DNA from: Treponema sp.
Lineage (GTDB): Bacteria > Spirochaetota > Spirochaetia > Treponematales > Breznakiellaceae
Reading direction: 5' to 3'
DNA length: 64,000 nucleotides
NCBI GenBank assembly: GCA_031257195.1
Contig: JAIRPD010000094.1
Span: forward strand, 1 to 64,000
The notes beneath the pieces were generated by a model. The model was not told where the DNA came from, did not search any database, and worked only from the letters and a program-made list of their open reading frames with translations. Positions within the stretch are counted from its first letter, which is position 1; the number at the start of each line of letters is the position of its first letter. This document shows positions 36,343-44,446 of this stretch, piece after piece. The position numbers and the translations under genes were made by a program.

Positions 36343-37788
36343 TTACCATTCCCCAAGGTAGTTGGCGAGGAGCGCCAGCTTTACCTTCCGCAGCCCCTCG
36401 GTAACGGACACCTTGTACACATGGGGATTGAGGAGCCGCTTGTAGCTGGGGTCAAAGGTCTCAAGCCCGTCCTGGACCGCGCGCTGGACCGCCCGCAGGG
36501 GGGGATGGGCCTCCACCAGCCGGCCCCCCGCCAGCCGGGGTTTCAGGAGGGGCTCGGCGCTTCCCTCCAGGGTATGGTAGAAATGCCGGTAATCCGCCTG
36601 GGGATGCCAGAAGGCGTACCGCCCGCCCCGCTGGGGAAAGCCCGAATCCTCCCCGCCGTCCAGGGCCAGGATATCCGCCAGGGAAAGCCCCCCCCGGTCC
36701 TTGATCCGCCACACCTGCTTAACCCCGGGGGTGGTGGTCTTTTCCGGGTGGTCGGAGAACTTCATCACCGGGACAAGTCCGCCGGACCCGTCGTCCCGGG
36801 CGGCCAGTTTGTACACCCCCGTAAAGGCCCCGTCCCCCCCGCCGGTAGCCATCTGGGTTCCCACCCCCCAGACATTGACCGGCGCCCCCGCCCGGGTAAG
36901 GGTATCCACAATGTACTCGTCCAGGTCGTTGGACACGGTGATGCCCGCCTTGTCCAGCCCCGCCTCGTCCAGAATCCGCCGGACCTCCACGGAAAGGTAG
37001 TGGATGTCCCCCGAATCAAGGCGGACCCCAAAGGTTCCCCCCCGGGCGGTCAGCTCCTTTCCCACCGTCACGGCGTTCCGGACCCCGCTCTTGAGGGTAT
37101 GGTAGGTGTCGATGAGGAACACCGTGTTGGCGGGGTACAGTTCCGCGTAGGACCGGAAGGCTTCTTCCTCGCCGGGAAAGGACATTACCCAGGAATGGGC
37201 CATGGTGCCCAGCACGGGGATGCCGTAGGTCTTTCCCGCGAGGACATTGCTGGTCCCAAAGGCCCCGCCGATAAAGGCCGCCCGGGAAGCGGAGAGCGCG
37301 CCGTCGGGCCCCTGGGCCCGGCGGAGGCCGAATTCCATCACCGCCCCCTTGCCGCTGGCCAGCCATATCCGGGCGGTCTTGGTGGCGATGAGGCTTTGGA
37401 AGTTGACGATGTTGAGGAGCAGCCCCTCGATGATCTGGGCCTCGATGAGGTTCGCGTCCACCCGGATCAACGGCTCCTGGGGAAAGACCACGGTCCCCTC
37501 GTCCATGGCCCAGAGGCCGCCGGAAAACCGGAACTTCCCCAGGTAGTCCAGGAAGGGAGCCTCGAAGAGGCCCAGGCCGTCAAGGTAGGCCAGGTCTTCC
37601 CCGGAAAAGCGAAGCTCCCGCAGCCGCTCCAGGAGGGTTTCCAGGCCGGCGAAGACCGAAAAGCCCCCGCCGAAGGGCTGCCGGCGGAAGAACACCTCGA
37701 ACACCGCCCGGCGGTTCATGGCGTTCTTCCAGTACCCCTGGGCCATGGTGAGGGAGTAGAGGTCTGTAAACAGGGCGGAGACGCTCAT
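36343..37788 (-). CDS. pncB: Nicotinate phosphoribosyltransferase
   Basis: Makes nicotinate mononucleotide from nicotinate and PRPP for NAD salvage. The 481 residues have LFTDLYSLTMAQGYWKN at the start, then VVFPQEPLIRVDAN, NFQSLIATKTARI, FGLRRAQGPDGALSASRAAF, GTMAHSWVM and GVRLDSGDIHYLS, all typical of the family. It lies first in the minus-strand group with the helical protein downstream. A promoter candidate lies about 150 bp upstream, leaving a long leader. Confidence 0.94.
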   Translation of the reverse strand: MSVSALFTDLYSLTMAQGYWKNAMNRRAVFEVFFRRQPFGGGFSVFAGLETLLERLRELRFSGEDLAYLDGLGLFEAPFLDYLGKFRFSGGLWAMDEGTVVFPQEPLIRVDANLIEAQIIEGLLLNIVNFQSLIATKTARIWLASGKGAVMEFGLRRAQGPDGALSASRAAFIGGAFGTSNVLAGKTYGIPVLGTMAHSWVMSFPGEEEAFRSYAELYPANTVFLIDTYHTLKSGVRNAVTVGKELTARGGTFGVRLDSGDIHYLSVEVRRILDEAGLDKAGITVSNDLDEYIVDTLTRAGAPVNVWGVGTQMATGGGDGAFTGVYKLAARDDGSGGLVPVMKFSDHPEKTTTPGVKQVWRIKDRGGLSLADILALDGGEDSGFPQRGGRYAFWHPQADYRHFYHTLEGSAEPLLKPRLAGGRLVEAHPPLRAVQRAVQDGLETFDPSYKRLLNPHVYKVSVTEGLRKVKLALLANYLGEW

Positions 37789-37940
37789 ATCATGCCGCCG
37801 GGGGGATACGCCTTTCCCGGGCGGGACCCCGGGATCGTAAACCAGCTTTTTGGATAAAAACTGTCCTCATTATTTCGCGCCGCCGCCGGGGCGGGGGTCC
37901 GTTCCCCCTTTCCCCGGACGGGCGGGCTTCTCCTCTCTTG

Positions 37941-37969
37941 AATATACGCCCTTCCCGGTCCTTTGCCAA
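37941..37969 (-). promoter_or_regulatory. Candidate promoter of pncB with a long leader
   Basis: Minus strand TTGGCA (37969-37964), 17 bp, TATATT (37946-37941). The transcript would have about 145 nt before the pncB ATG, including a CCCGGG/CCCGGG hairpin near 37815-37835. No known riboswitch class was recognised. The rest of 37789-38021 is GC-rich and holds no supported gene. Confidence 0.5.
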
Positions 37970-38021
37970 GGGGCGGGTCTTCCCCGGCGGGGGGGGTTCC
38001 CCGGCCCCGGGCGGATAGCCC

Positions 38022-38050
38022 TTGATGTCCCGGCCCCGGCCCGGTATACT
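38022..38050 (+). promoter_or_regulatory. Promoter of small ORF A (leaderless geometry)
   Basis: TTGATG (38022-38027), 17 bp, TATACT (38045-38050), with the ATG of the 168-nt ORF 6 bases later at 38057. Transcription would start on or next to the ATG. Confidence 0.65.
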
Positions 38051-38056
38051 GTTTCC

Positions 38057-38224
38057 ATGGGACGGCCGGCAGAACGGCTTCCGCCGCCGGCAAGGGGCGT
38101 ACCGCCACCGGTAAGGACGCTATCACCACCGGTAAGGGTCTTATCATCACCGGTAAGGGGCGTATCGCCGCCGGCGGGGACGCTATCACCGCCGGCGGGG
38201 GGGCCGCCGCCGTCAAAACGATAA
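38057..38224 (+). CDS. Small ORF A: 55-residue heptapeptide-repeat peptide made of eight 21-nt blocks
   Basis: The ORF is exactly eight 21-nt blocks including the TAA stop. It reads MGRPAER, LPPPARG, VPPPVRT, LSPPVRV, LSSPVRG, VSPPAGT, LSPPAGG, PPPSKR: a proline-rich basic peptide of seven-residue repeats. No known protein family is recognised. It has no Shine-Dalgarno but a promoter fits leaderless translation. It is followed after 15 bases, in the same frame, by the gene at 38240. It may instead be only a DNA or RNA repeat array that happens to be open; the second locus at 57454 with identical length argues that the frame matters. Confidence 0.5.
   Translation: MGRPAERLPPPARGVPPPVRTLSPPVRVLSSPVRGVSPPAGTLSPPAGGPPPSKR
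38078..38203 (+). repeat. 21-bp tandem repeat array A (six units) with a palindromic hexamer per unit
   Basis: Six contiguous units of 21 bp (starts 38078, 38099, 38120, 38141, 38162, 38183) follow the pattern [C/G]T-x-[CT]CRCCGG-YRRGG. Each contains a self-complementary hexamer: GCCGGC in units 1, 5 and 6 and ACCGGT in units 2, 3 and 4, so both outer bases change together. Units are direct repeats without spacers, hence not CRISPR. 21 bp is two helical turns. Confidence 0.85.
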
Positions 38225-38239
38225 CTGGGGAGGCAACGA

Positions 38240-38902
38240 ATGCACGGAAAGAGCTATATCCCAACCCGGGAGGCTGATTTTGTGGACTGGAGCGGTAATC
38301 TATTGGCCGTGGCCAGGGCCCACCAACAGGAATGGGGGCTGAATGGGACCCACTTGACGGAGCTGGAGGGCCTTCAGGCGGAGGTGAAGGCCCTGCACGA
38401 GACCTGCCGGACCTCGATGTACACCAAGCTGGATATGCAGGCCAAGAACGAAAAGAAGGCGCTTTTGAAGAAGCGGCTGGAGGTGTATGTGCGGAATAAC
38501 CTCCAGAATAACGACGTTATGACGGATAACGGCCGGGAGGCTCTGCGGATTCCTATCCACGACCGGAATCCTACCCCCCGGCCCGCGCCGGATACGGCGC
38601 CGGAGACGGAGACGGAAACGCCCCTGCCCCGGACGCTGCGGATCAAGTTCCGGGGGGTGGCCGCTCCCCGGTGGGGGAAGCCCGAGGGGGTTCACGGCCT
38701 GGAGTGCCGCTGGGTGGTGTCGGACGCGCCGCCGGAGAGCATGGCGGGGCTGGTCAATTCGGATTTCGCCACCCGCAGCCCCCTGACCTTGACTTTTGAC
38801 GAGGGCGCCCGGGGGAGGCGGCTGTACTTCGCCGTCCGCTGGGAGGGAACCTCCGTCCAGAAGGGGCCGTGGAGCGAAATCTTCTCCACCATCATTCCAT
38901 GA
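38240..38902 (+). CDS. Uncharacterised repeat-array-associated protein, copy A
   Basis: A protein of 220 residues with GGAGG 6 bases before the ATG. No signal peptide. The N-terminal part is helical (MHGKSYIPTREADFVDWSGN, HQQEWGLNGTHLTELEGLQA), with a second helical block (KKRLEVYVRNNLQNND). A Pro/Thr/Glu linker at about 106-130 follows, then a beta-rich, fibronectin-III-like C-terminal domain (LRIKFRGVAAPRWGKPEGVH, RRLYFAVRWEGTSVQKGPWS). It is clearly paralogous to the 57645 protein. From memory, similar uncharacterised proteins occur in gut Bacteroidetes and other taxa; function unknown. The downstream hairpin cluster overlaps its stop codon. Confidence 0.8.
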   Translation: MHGKSYIPTREADFVDWSGNLLAVARAHQQEWGLNGTHLTELEGLQAEVKALHETCRTSMYTKLDMQAKNEKKALLKKRLEVYVRNNLQNNDVMTDNGREALRIPIHDRNPTPRPAPDTAPETETETPLPRTLRIKFRGVAAPRWGKPEGVHGLECRWVVSDAPPESMAGLVNSDFATRSPLTLTFDEGARGRRLYFAVRWEGTSVQKGPWSEIFSTIIP

Positions 38903-39006
38903 TTGTGGAGAAGTTTGGGATGCGCGCGATCCGTTGAAGACGGATCGCGGTGGAGTTTTGTCCCCTTTGGTAAATTGATAATTGGGCGCGCGGGGACAAA
39001 ACTCCA
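38881..39006. repeat. Cluster of three perfect inverted repeats between the array protein and the HNH gene
   Basis: First, CTTCTCCAC (38881-38889) and GTGGAGAAG (38905-38913), with an inner ATCAT/ATGAT stem, spanning the stop codon of the preceding gene. Second, GCGATCCGT (38926-38934) and ACGGATCGC (38940-38948), loop of 5. Third, a 15-bp pair TGGAGTTTTGTCCCC (38951-38965) and its complement at 38992-39006, 26 bases apart. The first two could act as terminators, although no clean T-run follows. The third resembles a small mobile-element end or a recombination remnant. Confidence 0.8.
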
Positions 39007-39057
39007 GGGCGAATTCGCGAATTGATTCAGGACACTGTTAAATTAAGGAGAAACGGT

Positions 39058-39294
39058 ATGGGAAGAAGATCAAATTCAAGGGGCGGTAAAACCTATGTTA
39101 CCTCAAAAGGCTATCGTAGGTTTAAGGATAGCGGCACGTATGTGCATCGCTGGATGGAAGAAAAAAAACTTGGACGTGAACTAAAGTCCGGTGAAGTTGT
39201 GCATCATAGGGATGGGAATACACTTAACAATTCTCCTGGCAACTTGAAAGTTTATCCTAATCAAGCGGCGCACATGAGGGATCACCATAAATAA
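39058..39294 (+). CDS. Small HNH endonuclease-like protein
   Basis: A protein of 78 residues from an ATG with AAGGAG upstream; an in-frame ATG at 39022 lacks a site. The C-terminal half VVHHRDGNTLNNSPGNLKVY with following HMRDHH is the HNH/homing-endonuclease pattern (paired His, Asn-x-x-Asn, later His). The N-terminal half (GRRSNSRGGKTYVTSKGYRR, then VHRWMEEKKLGRELK) is like the DNA-binding lead of phage HNH proteins. Base use is visibly more AT-rich than the neighbours, which suggests transfer by phage or a mobile element. It is shorter than free-standing enzymes, so activity is uncertain. Confidence 0.7.
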   Translation: MGRRSNSRGGKTYVTSKGYRRFKDSGTYVHRWMEEKKLGRELKSGEVVHHRDGNTLNNSPGNLKVYPNQAAHMRDHHK

Positions 39295-39420
39295 AAATCG
39301 GCCGCCGCCGCGTAACCCGGCGGCGGGGTTCCCGGCCTTTTCGGCCGCTTTCCCGGTGGCTCGCCGCGCTGTCTGGAAGTTTCCGGGGTAACGTGATACA
39401 GTAAGAACCGAGGTGGCGGG

Positions 39421-42420
39421 ATGAAAAAACGGGCATGGGGACAGTATCTTTATCTCGCGGCGGCGGCGCTCCGGGTTCTGGTCTTTACGGGGTGCGCGGA
39501 GCCCTATTTCGAGCGTTCGTTTCTGCAGGCGACGCCCCTGCGGACCAGCTACGACGTGGGCGGTTCGTTTGACCCGGCCTCGGACATCGCCGTGTACCGG
39601 TGGGAGGAGGCCGGGGGTACGCGGCCCCTGTCCTTCGCCGCCGGGGAGTTTACCGTAACGCTGACATCCCCTTTGGGAGGCGCCGTTACCCTCACTTCCG
39701 GGACGCATAACCTCGACGCGGGGGGGGACTGGGGAGTGGCGGTGTCGGCGGCGGGGTTGAGCGTCCGGTCCTACACCATCACCGTGGGCCGCGGCCCGGT
39801 CGTCTGGCCCGCGGAGGCCCGGGTGGTCCCCCTCAAAAACACCTACGACGTGAATGATTCCATCGTTAAGGCCGGGGACCTGGCCGTGTACACCCGGAAT
39901 ACCGCGACCGGCCTGATGACGCCGGTCCCCGCCGCCGATATACAACTGGCCGCCGGGGGGCTTTCGTCCCCGGCGGGGACCGCGGCCCTGGGGCCGCTGC
40001 CCCCGGGGGACCCCTTGACGGTTACCGTGACGGTGAGCGGCTACGCCGTGAGCCCCGCCCCGGTCTACAATGTGTGGGTGGGTTCCGGGGGCGGGCCCGT
40101 AATCCCCGCGCTGCTGGTGGTGCCCCTGCGGAGCGTCTACAGCGTGGGGGGCGTTATCGATCCGGCCAATGACCTGCGGGTGTACCGGGGCAACCCGACC
40201 GGGGTCTACAGCCTCCTGACCCATGGGACGGGGATGGGGAACTACAAGCTCACCCTCGGCTCGGGGACGGAGGATCCCGTTACCGCGCCCTTTACCTCGG
40301 CGCAGGTGGGGACCCCCGTTGCCATCACGGTAACGGAAATCGCCGCCGGCGGCCTCACCGCCGCCTACACCGTGGACGTCATGGACGCCGGGGTCGCGGT
40401 CCTGTCCTTCTTTTACGCGGACCACTCCCCGGGGAACCCCACCCCCGACGGCGTCCTGAGGCGGAACGTCCAGGGGGCCTACCTGAGAGAGGGGACGCCC
40501 CAGGGCAAGACGATCCACAGCGTGGTTCCCATCAACCCGGCCACCGGCCAGCCCTTCCCGGGCAAAACCTACCCGGTGGGCCGGGCGGACACCGAGGCGG
40601 TAACCCTCAACCTGGACCCCTCCTCGGGGGATCTCTCGTTCCGGGCCGCCTACAGCGCCGGGCCCTACAACGGCTTTATCCCCATCGGGAGCGCGGCGGA
40701 GCTGGCGATGATTACCAACCTGAACGGCAAGTACGCGCTGACCGCGGATATCGACCTGCTGGGTTTCGCCGCCTATAATCCGCGGAACTGGACGCCCATC
40801 GGCGATCAGGGCGCTCCCTTTAGCGGCGTCTTTGACGGCGGCGGCAAAATGATAAGCGGCGTCAGGATTCCCGCGGGCGGCGGCCACACCGGCTTCTTTG
40901 GGGCGGTGGGCGGCGGTACGGCGGTGGTCAGGAACCTCATAGTGGACGGCGGTATCACCGGCGGGGGGAATACCGGCGGCGTGGCCGGGAAAGTCGGCGG
41001 CTCCGCGAAACTCGAGAACTGCGAGAACCGGGCGTCGGTAACCAGTAACAGCCCAAACACCGGCGGCGTGGCGGGCTGGGTTACGGGCGGCGCGTCCCTG
41101 ACCAACTGCCGCAACGCCGGCGCGGTAACCAGTACGTACAAGCGCGAAAGCGACGCGGGCATGGGCGAAACCTTCCCCGGCAACACCGGCGGCGCGGCGG
41201 GCTTTGTTGACGGCGGCGGCGTCCTGACCGGCTGTTCCAACTCCGGCCCGGTGAAGAGCGGTTCCAGCAACACCGGCGGCGTGGTGGGGAGTATCGAACT
41301 GTCGAACGGCGCCGTCCTGTCCTACTGCTCCAACTCCGGCAGCGTAACAAGCGAGGGCAGTGTTTCTTCCCCCTCTCCCTCCGAATCCCCCCACTGCTTC
41401 GCCGACAATACCGGCGGGGTGGCGGGGAAAATAACCGTCCCGCCGGGCGCGGCCGCGGCCGTAAACGGCTGTTCCAACAGCGGCGCGGTGATGCCCAGAA
41501 ATTTCTCTTTCCCCCCCAACGTCTACGGCCCCACCTTGGGTAGTTGGAATGCCGGCGGGGTGGCGGGCCTTGTCCGGGGCGCGGTAACCCTCAGGAACTG
41601 CTTTAACTATGAAACGATAAATGGCGCCTCCGATACCAGGGTCCGCTATTTGGGCGGCCTGGTGGGAAACGTTGACGGCGCCGTTCTGTCCGCCTGCCAC
41701 AACCTGGGCGCGGCGCATGGCGGTAACGGTTCCGGCGGCGTGGCGGGCATCGTCCAGAACGGCGGAAGAATCGAAAATTGCGTCAACTGGGGCCAAATAG
41801 ACTGCGACGGCCAGTGGGAAGGCGGTATAGCGGGGATGGTCGATAACGGAACCCTCTCCAACTGCCTCAACCGGGGTGTCGTGAACAGCTTCAACAGCGG
41901 CGGCCGCTATGTCGGCGGCGTGGCGGGCCTCGTCCAGAACGGCGGGATCGTCAGGAACTGTTCCAACTCCGGTAACCTGGATACCTACACCGCTGAAACC
42001 GGCGGCGTCGCGGGGAAGGTCGAGGACGGGACGCTGGTGAATTGCTCCAACACGGGACTGGTACTGTTTGCCGTCGGTAGTGATAAAGGCGGCGTGGCGG
42101 GTATTGTTGGGAACGGCGGAACTCTCCGGGACTGCTCCAATTCGGGGGAGGTGAGACGCGACACCGTCCCCTATGGTACCGCCTACAACGCCGGCGGCGT
42201 GGCGGGGAGGGTCGAGGGCGGAGTACTCCGCGACTGCTCCAATTCGGGCGATGTTACCTTTGCCGGAAACGGCGACTATGTCGGCGGCGTGGCGGGCCGG
42301 CTTGTTACCGGAACTATTGACAACTGCCATAACACGGGGACGTATACGGGCGCCCCGAACACCGGCGGCGTCTGCGGAATGAACGACGGCGGAACGGTTA
42401 CCAACTCCACCTCCACCTAG
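39421..42420 (+). CDS. Large GLUG-repeat lipoprotein
   Basis: The 999 residues start with a lipoprotein signal (AAAALRVLVFTGC, Cys about 22). Residues about 30-330 hold three related beta domains (TPLRTSYDVGGSFDPASDIAVY, VPLKNTYDVNDSIVKAGDLAVY, VPLRSVYSVGGVIDPANDLRVY). After about residue 420 (AYNGFIPIGSAAELAMI and YALTADIDLLGF) come many GLUG-type repeats, NTGGVAGxV...L.NC.N.G.V, up to the stop. Such proteins form long beta-helix surface structures, with adhesion or glycan contact as inferred roles. A gap of 126 bases before it has a GC-rich hairpin (CCGCCGC/GCGGCGG at about 39303-39330) and no strong promoter. Confidence 0.88.
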   Translation: MKKRAWGQYLYLAAAALRVLVFTGCAEPYFERSFLQATPLRTSYDVGGSFDPASDIAVYRWEEAGGTRPLSFAAGEFTVTLTSPLGGAVTLTSGTHNLDAGGDWGVAVSAAGLSVRSYTITVGRGPVVWPAEARVVPLKNTYDVNDSIVKAGDLAVYTRNTATGLMTPVPAADIQLAAGGLSSPAGTAALGPLPPGDPLTVTVTVSGYAVSPAPVYNVWVGSGGGPVIPALLVVPLRSVYSVGGVIDPANDLRVYRGNPTGVYSLLTHGTGMGNYKLTLGSGTEDPVTAPFTSAQVGTPVAITVTEIAAGGLTAAYTVDVMDAGVAVLSFFYADHSPGNPTPDGVLRRNVQGAYLREGTPQGKTIHSVVPINPATGQPFPGKTYPVGRADTEAVTLNLDPSSGDLSFRAAYSAGPYNGFIPIGSAAELAMITNLNGKYALTADIDLLGFAAYNPRNWTPIGDQGAPFSGVFDGGGKMISGVRIPAGGGHTGFFGAVGGGTAVVRNLIVDGGITGGGNTGGVAGKVGGSAKLENCENRASVTSNSPNTGGVAGWVTGGASLTNCRNAGAVTSTYKRESDAGMGETFPGNTGGAAGFVDGGGVLTGCSNSGPVKSGSSNTGGVVGSIELSNGAVLSYCSNSGSVTSEGSVSSPSPSESPHCFADNTGGVAGKITVPPGAAAAVNGCSNSGAVMPRNFSFPPNVYGPTLGSWNAGGVAGLVRGAVTLRNCFNYETINGASDTRVRYLGGLVGNVDGAVLSACHNLGAAHGGNGSGGVAGIVQNGGRIENCVNWGQIDCDGQWEGGIAGMVDNGTLSNCLNRGVVNSFNSGGRYVGGVAGLVQNGGIVRNCSNSGNLDTYTAETGGVAGKVEDGTLVNCSNTGLVLFAVGSDKGGVAGIVGNGGTLRDCSNSGEVRRDTVPYGTAYNAGGVAGRVEGGVLRDCSNSGDVTFAGNGDYVGGVAGRLVTGTIDNCHNTGTYTGAPNTGGVCGMNDGGTVTNSTST

Positions 42421-42456
42421 CCGGGGCGAACTCCGCCGGCGGGGTTCCGCGGGGGC

Positions 42457-43722
42457 TTATTCCCCGTCCGCCTCCATCCGCGGGGCTTCGCGTTTCCCCT
42501 CAAGGACGAGCCAGCCCCGGCCAAAGCGCTGGGCCTCCCGGCGGGCTTCCCCGCCTTCTTCCGCGGGAAAGGGAAGGGGGTCGCTCAGGGGAGGGCCGTA
42601 GATGGCCAGGCCCGCCGCCAGGGAACGGGCCAGGGGGCCGCCGCCGGAGGCGGTTCCCAGGGGCCGTTTTCCCTCGATTCCCGGCAGTTTTTCCCGGCGT
42701 AAAAGGAGGGAGAGGATCGCCCCGCCGAGGCGCCGGGCCCGGAAGGGAAGGGGCGGCCCCTCAACCAGGACCAGCGCGTCCTTTCCCTGGTTGTAGCTTT
42801 TCACGTAAAACCCGGTAACGGCGATGTCCTCCTCCCGGGTCTGGATGATCCATGGCTTGGGACAGGTAAGCCGGACTATGGGGCCGTCGCTTTCCCCCTC
42901 TCGGTCCGTAAAGGTAAAGGCCCAGGCCCGGGCGAAGGCTTCCCCCGCGGCGGGGGGGACCCCGCCGAATTCCCTGTCCCGCTCCCCCGGCGAAAGGGAG
43001 GCCAGCCGGGCCAGGCAGGGATCGTCCCCGGGGATAAAGCGGTCTCCCTCCGGGCCGGCGGTGATCCGGCCCCGGCTGAATCGCTGGGCGGTCCCGCCGT
43101 TTTCGTAAAAGGCTTCCCCCAGGGGAACGCCGTAGCCCGCCGCCCCGTTGGCTCCCCCCCGCCCGGCGCTCAGGCCGTAGAGGTGGAGGATCCGTCCGTG
43201 GATGGTGTATACGGGGCCTCCGGTTTCGGCGTGGTTTTCCAGGGCTAGGACCAGTCCCGGCACGCCCCAGGAATTGGGCTGGACGCCGGCGCCGGCCCAG
43301 TTTTGGCACCAGCTTTCGGGCCCGCCGGGCCCGCCGTCGTTCGGCCAGGGGTTTACCCGGTCGCCCCCCAGAACCCCGGTTAGGGGAAGGCCCCGGAGCA
43401 GGGCCTCCGCGTAGGCTTCCCTAAAGGCGGCCCGCCGCCGTTCCGCGGGGTCCTCCGGGCTGTCCTGGCTCTCCGGGCCGGTTTCGTCTTCCGGACCGCC
43501 CCGGGCCGCGCCGGGGGAGGGGCGGGATCTTTCCGCGGGCAGCCCCACTTCCGGGGGGATCCGCGGGTAGGGCGGGGGCTGGGGGATAAAGGACAGGTTC
43601 CCCCTTTCGGCCTCGTCCGCCGCCGTTTCCCCCGGGTCCCGGACGGGGGGGCTTTTGCAGGCGGAAAGAGCCGCCAGGATCAGGGCCGCGGCGGCGGCCC
43701 GGCGGGGACCGGGACGCCTCAT
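42457..43722 (-). CDS. Lipoprotein with an LGFP-like repeat, uncharacterised
   Basis: The 421 residues begin with a lipoprotein signal peptide (AAAAALILAALSACKSPP, Cys about 22), followed by a long Pro/Glu-rich disordered stretch (about 25-95). The folded part contains AAGYGVPLGEAFYENGGTAQ and RFSRGRITA, which resembles one LGFP repeat, a motif tied to cell-wall binding in other bacteria. The later part (YVKSYNQGKDALVLVEGPPL) is not recognised. It starts 4 bases inside the end of the upstream gene and is probably read with it. Confidence 0.65.
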   Translation of the reverse strand: MRRPGPRRAAAAALILAALSACKSPPVRDPGETAADEAERGNLSFIPQPPPYPRIPPEVGLPAERSRPSPGAARGGPEDETGPESQDSPEDPAERRRAAFREAYAEALLRGLPLTGVLGGDRVNPWPNDGGPGGPESWCQNWAGAGVQPNSWGVPGLVLALENHAETGGPVYTIHGRILHLYGLSAGRGGANGAAGYGVPLGEAFYENGGTAQRFSRGRITAGPEGDRFIPGDDPCLARLASLSPGERDREFGGVPPAAGEAFARAWAFTFTDREGESDGPIVRLTCPKPWIIQTREEDIAVTGFYVKSYNQGKDALVLVEGPPLPFRARRLGGAILSLLLRREKLPGIEGKRPLGTASGGGPLARSLAAGLAIYGPPLSDPLPFPAEEGGEARREAQRFGRGWLVLEGKREAPRMEADGE

Positions 43723-44312
43723 CTAAGCCCCTTGAGTTTCGCCAGGATTATCAGGCTGTTCGCCTCCGCCATGCTTTTAAGCCGCTCAAAGTCTTCTTTT
43801 GTTTCCGTGTCCGAACCGGAAAGGACCAGATCGCCCCCCCGCCGGCGGTACCACAGGTAGTGTTTAGAGCGGATGGTGAGGGATTTTTGGCGGTATATGG
43901 TTTCCATCCGCCGTTCCAGAAGTTCCGCCAGGGTAATGTGGTTGTCCTCCCCGGCAAGCCAGTAGATGGTGTCCTCGGCGAAGAAGATCACCGCCCGGCG
44001 GAAGCCCTCGGCTATGGCGGCGTCGTTGCGGAAGCCCTCGATGACGAGGTTCTGCCGGGCCAAGCCAAGATCGTAGCCCTGCCGCCGCAGGGACCCCCGG
44101 AGTCCGGTGATTTCCCCCCGGATCCGCCGGGCCCGCTCGCTGTTTCCCGGGGCGTTTTGCAGGTCCCGCCGCCAAAACCGAAGCTGTTCCTCGTAGTGGG
44201 GAAAGGCCGGGGTTCTGCTGAGGAAACTGGTGGTCTCCGAAAGCAGCCGCCAGGTATCGGCGAAGCGGTCGGCCAGGAATTCCCGGATGGCGCCGGTTTT
44301 TTTCTTGCCCAT
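43719..44312 (-). CDS. Uncharacterised 197-residue protein
   Basis: A charged, mainly helical protein (IREFLADRFADTWRLLSETTSF, HYEEQLRFWRRDLQNAPGNSE, EITGLRGSLRRQGYDLGLAR) with a possible beta part near residue 150 (RSKHYLWYRRRGGDLVLSGS). No membrane segment and no named family. The start is set by a -10 box 6 bases upstream and lacks a Shine-Dalgarno. It overlaps the lipoprotein gene downstream by 4 bases. Confidence 0.65.
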   Translation of the reverse strand: MGKKKTGAIREFLADRFADTWRLLSETTSFLSRTPAFPHYEEQLRFWRRDLQNAPGNSERARRIRGEITGLRGSLRRQGYDLGLARQNLVIEGFRNDAAIAEGFRRAVIFFAEDTIYWLAGEDNHITLAELLERRMETIYRQKSLTIRSKHYLWYRRRGGDLVLSGSDTETKEDFERLKSMAEANSLIILAKLKGLR

Positions 44313-44318
44313 ATCTAT

Positions 44319-44347
44319 AGTATAGAAGAAGCTTTCACCCTGTTGAA
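44319..44347 (-). promoter_or_regulatory. Candidate leaderless promoter of the 44312 gene
   Basis: Minus strand TTCAAC (44347-44342), 17 bp, TATACT (44324-44319), then 6 bases to the ATG. The -35 is weak, the -10 good. Confidence 0.5.
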
Positions 44348-44417
44348 GGGTTTCCCGGGCCGGGTTCCCTTAGCGAGGGTCCTAAGCGGCGGCGGGTGAT
44401 TTTTCCTTTCCCCGCGA

Positions 44418-44446
44418 TTGACTTCCTTAAAAAAATCGTTTAAACT
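44418..44446 (+). promoter_or_regulatory. Promoter of the PilZ gene, leaderless geometry
   Basis: TTGACT (44418-44423), 17 bp, TAAACT (44441-44446), then 7 bases to the ATG at 44454. There is no Shine-Dalgarno sequence in the interval. With the divergent promoter at 44319, two leaderless genes diverge from one 141-bp region. Confidence 0.7.

Noticed and set aside
35365-37857. An 830-codon open frame on the plus strand across pncB and its neighbour
   Set aside because: The minus strand encodes a clear pncB with all motifs. The plus frame translates to Pro/Gly/Arg/His-rich text without any pattern.
39181-42330. A 1049-codon open frame on the minus strand opposite the GLUG lipoprotein gene
   Set aside because: It is a shadow of a GC-rich repetitive gene. 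Its translation is low-complexity (His/Ala/Gly/Val) and lacks any domain, while the plus strand has a signal peptide and clear repeats.
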